From contig NZ_CAHJXO010000002.1 of the NCBI RefSeq assembly GCF_903645305.1, positions 434,001 through 498,000 on the forward strand: a stretch of 64,000 bases of DNA, given 5' to 3'. The notes beneath the pieces were generated by a model. That model saw only the letters and a program-made list of their open reading frames with translations. It made no database searches and was not told the DNA's origin. This DNA comes from Corynebacterium sp. Marseille-P4321. GTDB taxonomy: Bacteria; Actinomycetota; Actinomycetes; Mycobacteriales; Mycobacteriaceae. Position 1 is the first letter of the stretch. The number at the start of each line of letters is the position of its first letter. Shown one piece after another: positions 63,988 to 64,000 of the stretch. The position numbers were made by a program, and so were the translations under genes.

Positions 63988-64000
63988 TGAATTTCGCCTT

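Overview
The window is a stretch of chromosome from a high-GC actinobacterium, almost certainly a Corynebacterium. AmtR, the htaA-hmuTUV-htaB-htaC heme system, Rpf2, the rpf2-ksgA-ispE order, the mprAB-htrA-mog-mscL order and the galU-glp-rimJ-glpR block are all corynebacterial/mycobacterial signatures. Most genes are ordinary chromosomal genes in short operons. Many have leaderless or near-leaderless starts.

Layout. 0-8.4 kb: the 5' part of an enoyl-CoA hydratase gene, then a two-gene surface operon coding for a giant repeat adhesin-like protein and a membrane-anchored metzincin-type metalloprotease. 8.4-10.8 kb: an SQD1-like UDP-sulfoquinovose synthase followed by an SqdX/SQD2-like glycosyltransferase, a likely sulfoglycolipid pair. 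10.8-14.8 kb: an extended GAPDH, a 3-hydroxyisobutyryl-CoA hydrolase-like protein, a HAD phosphatase and an AAG-type DNA glycosylase. 14.9-23.2 kb: a heme acquisition and degradation locus (hmuO, htaA, hmuT, hmuU, hmuV, htaB, a small membrane protein, htaC) with four DtxR-like boxes. 23.2-35.9 kb: ppk2, small enzymes, a GntR regulator, an ABC-F ATPase, a DnaQ-like exonuclease, ispE, ksgA, rpf2, tatD and metG. 36-43.2 kb: a BCCT transporter, rsmI, pmt, a zf-HC2 membrane protein with DoxX, a Tag glycosylase that has lost its zinc ligands, and a divergent CDF/csoR pair around a CsoR operator. 43.2-43.75 kb: a non-coding repeat island, then tRNA-Ala(CGC). 44-50 kb: the glpR-rimJ-glp-galU cell-division/envelope cluster, a 5-FTHF cyclo-ligase, an SAF protein and mscL. 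50-54.6 kb: a Mog-like protein, an HtrA protease and MprAB. 54.6-57.3 kb: two diverging operons of six ribosomal proteins that lack zinc-binding cysteines, and amtR. 57.3-62.4 kb: three membrane-anchored proteins of unknown function and two tandem SxxK/SDN/KGG proteins. 62.4-64 kb: purH.

The most striking signal is not a gene. An 11-base word, GCTTATCGACG, occurs 19 times exactly in 64 kb (15 copies inside genes, 4 between genes, both strands), where well under one copy is expected. Many copies share an extended context close to GAGCAATTGCTTATCGACG. Inside genes it usually reads as Leu-Ile-Asp with the same fixed codons, while other Leu-Ile-Asp sites in the window use different codons. It therefore looks like a selected DNA word (uptake-sequence-like, or a site for a genome-wide DNA-binding system). 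It is absent from about 13.9 to 30.6 kb, which includes the whole heme locus.

All functional calls rest on reading the sequence and on remembered family features; no database search was run.
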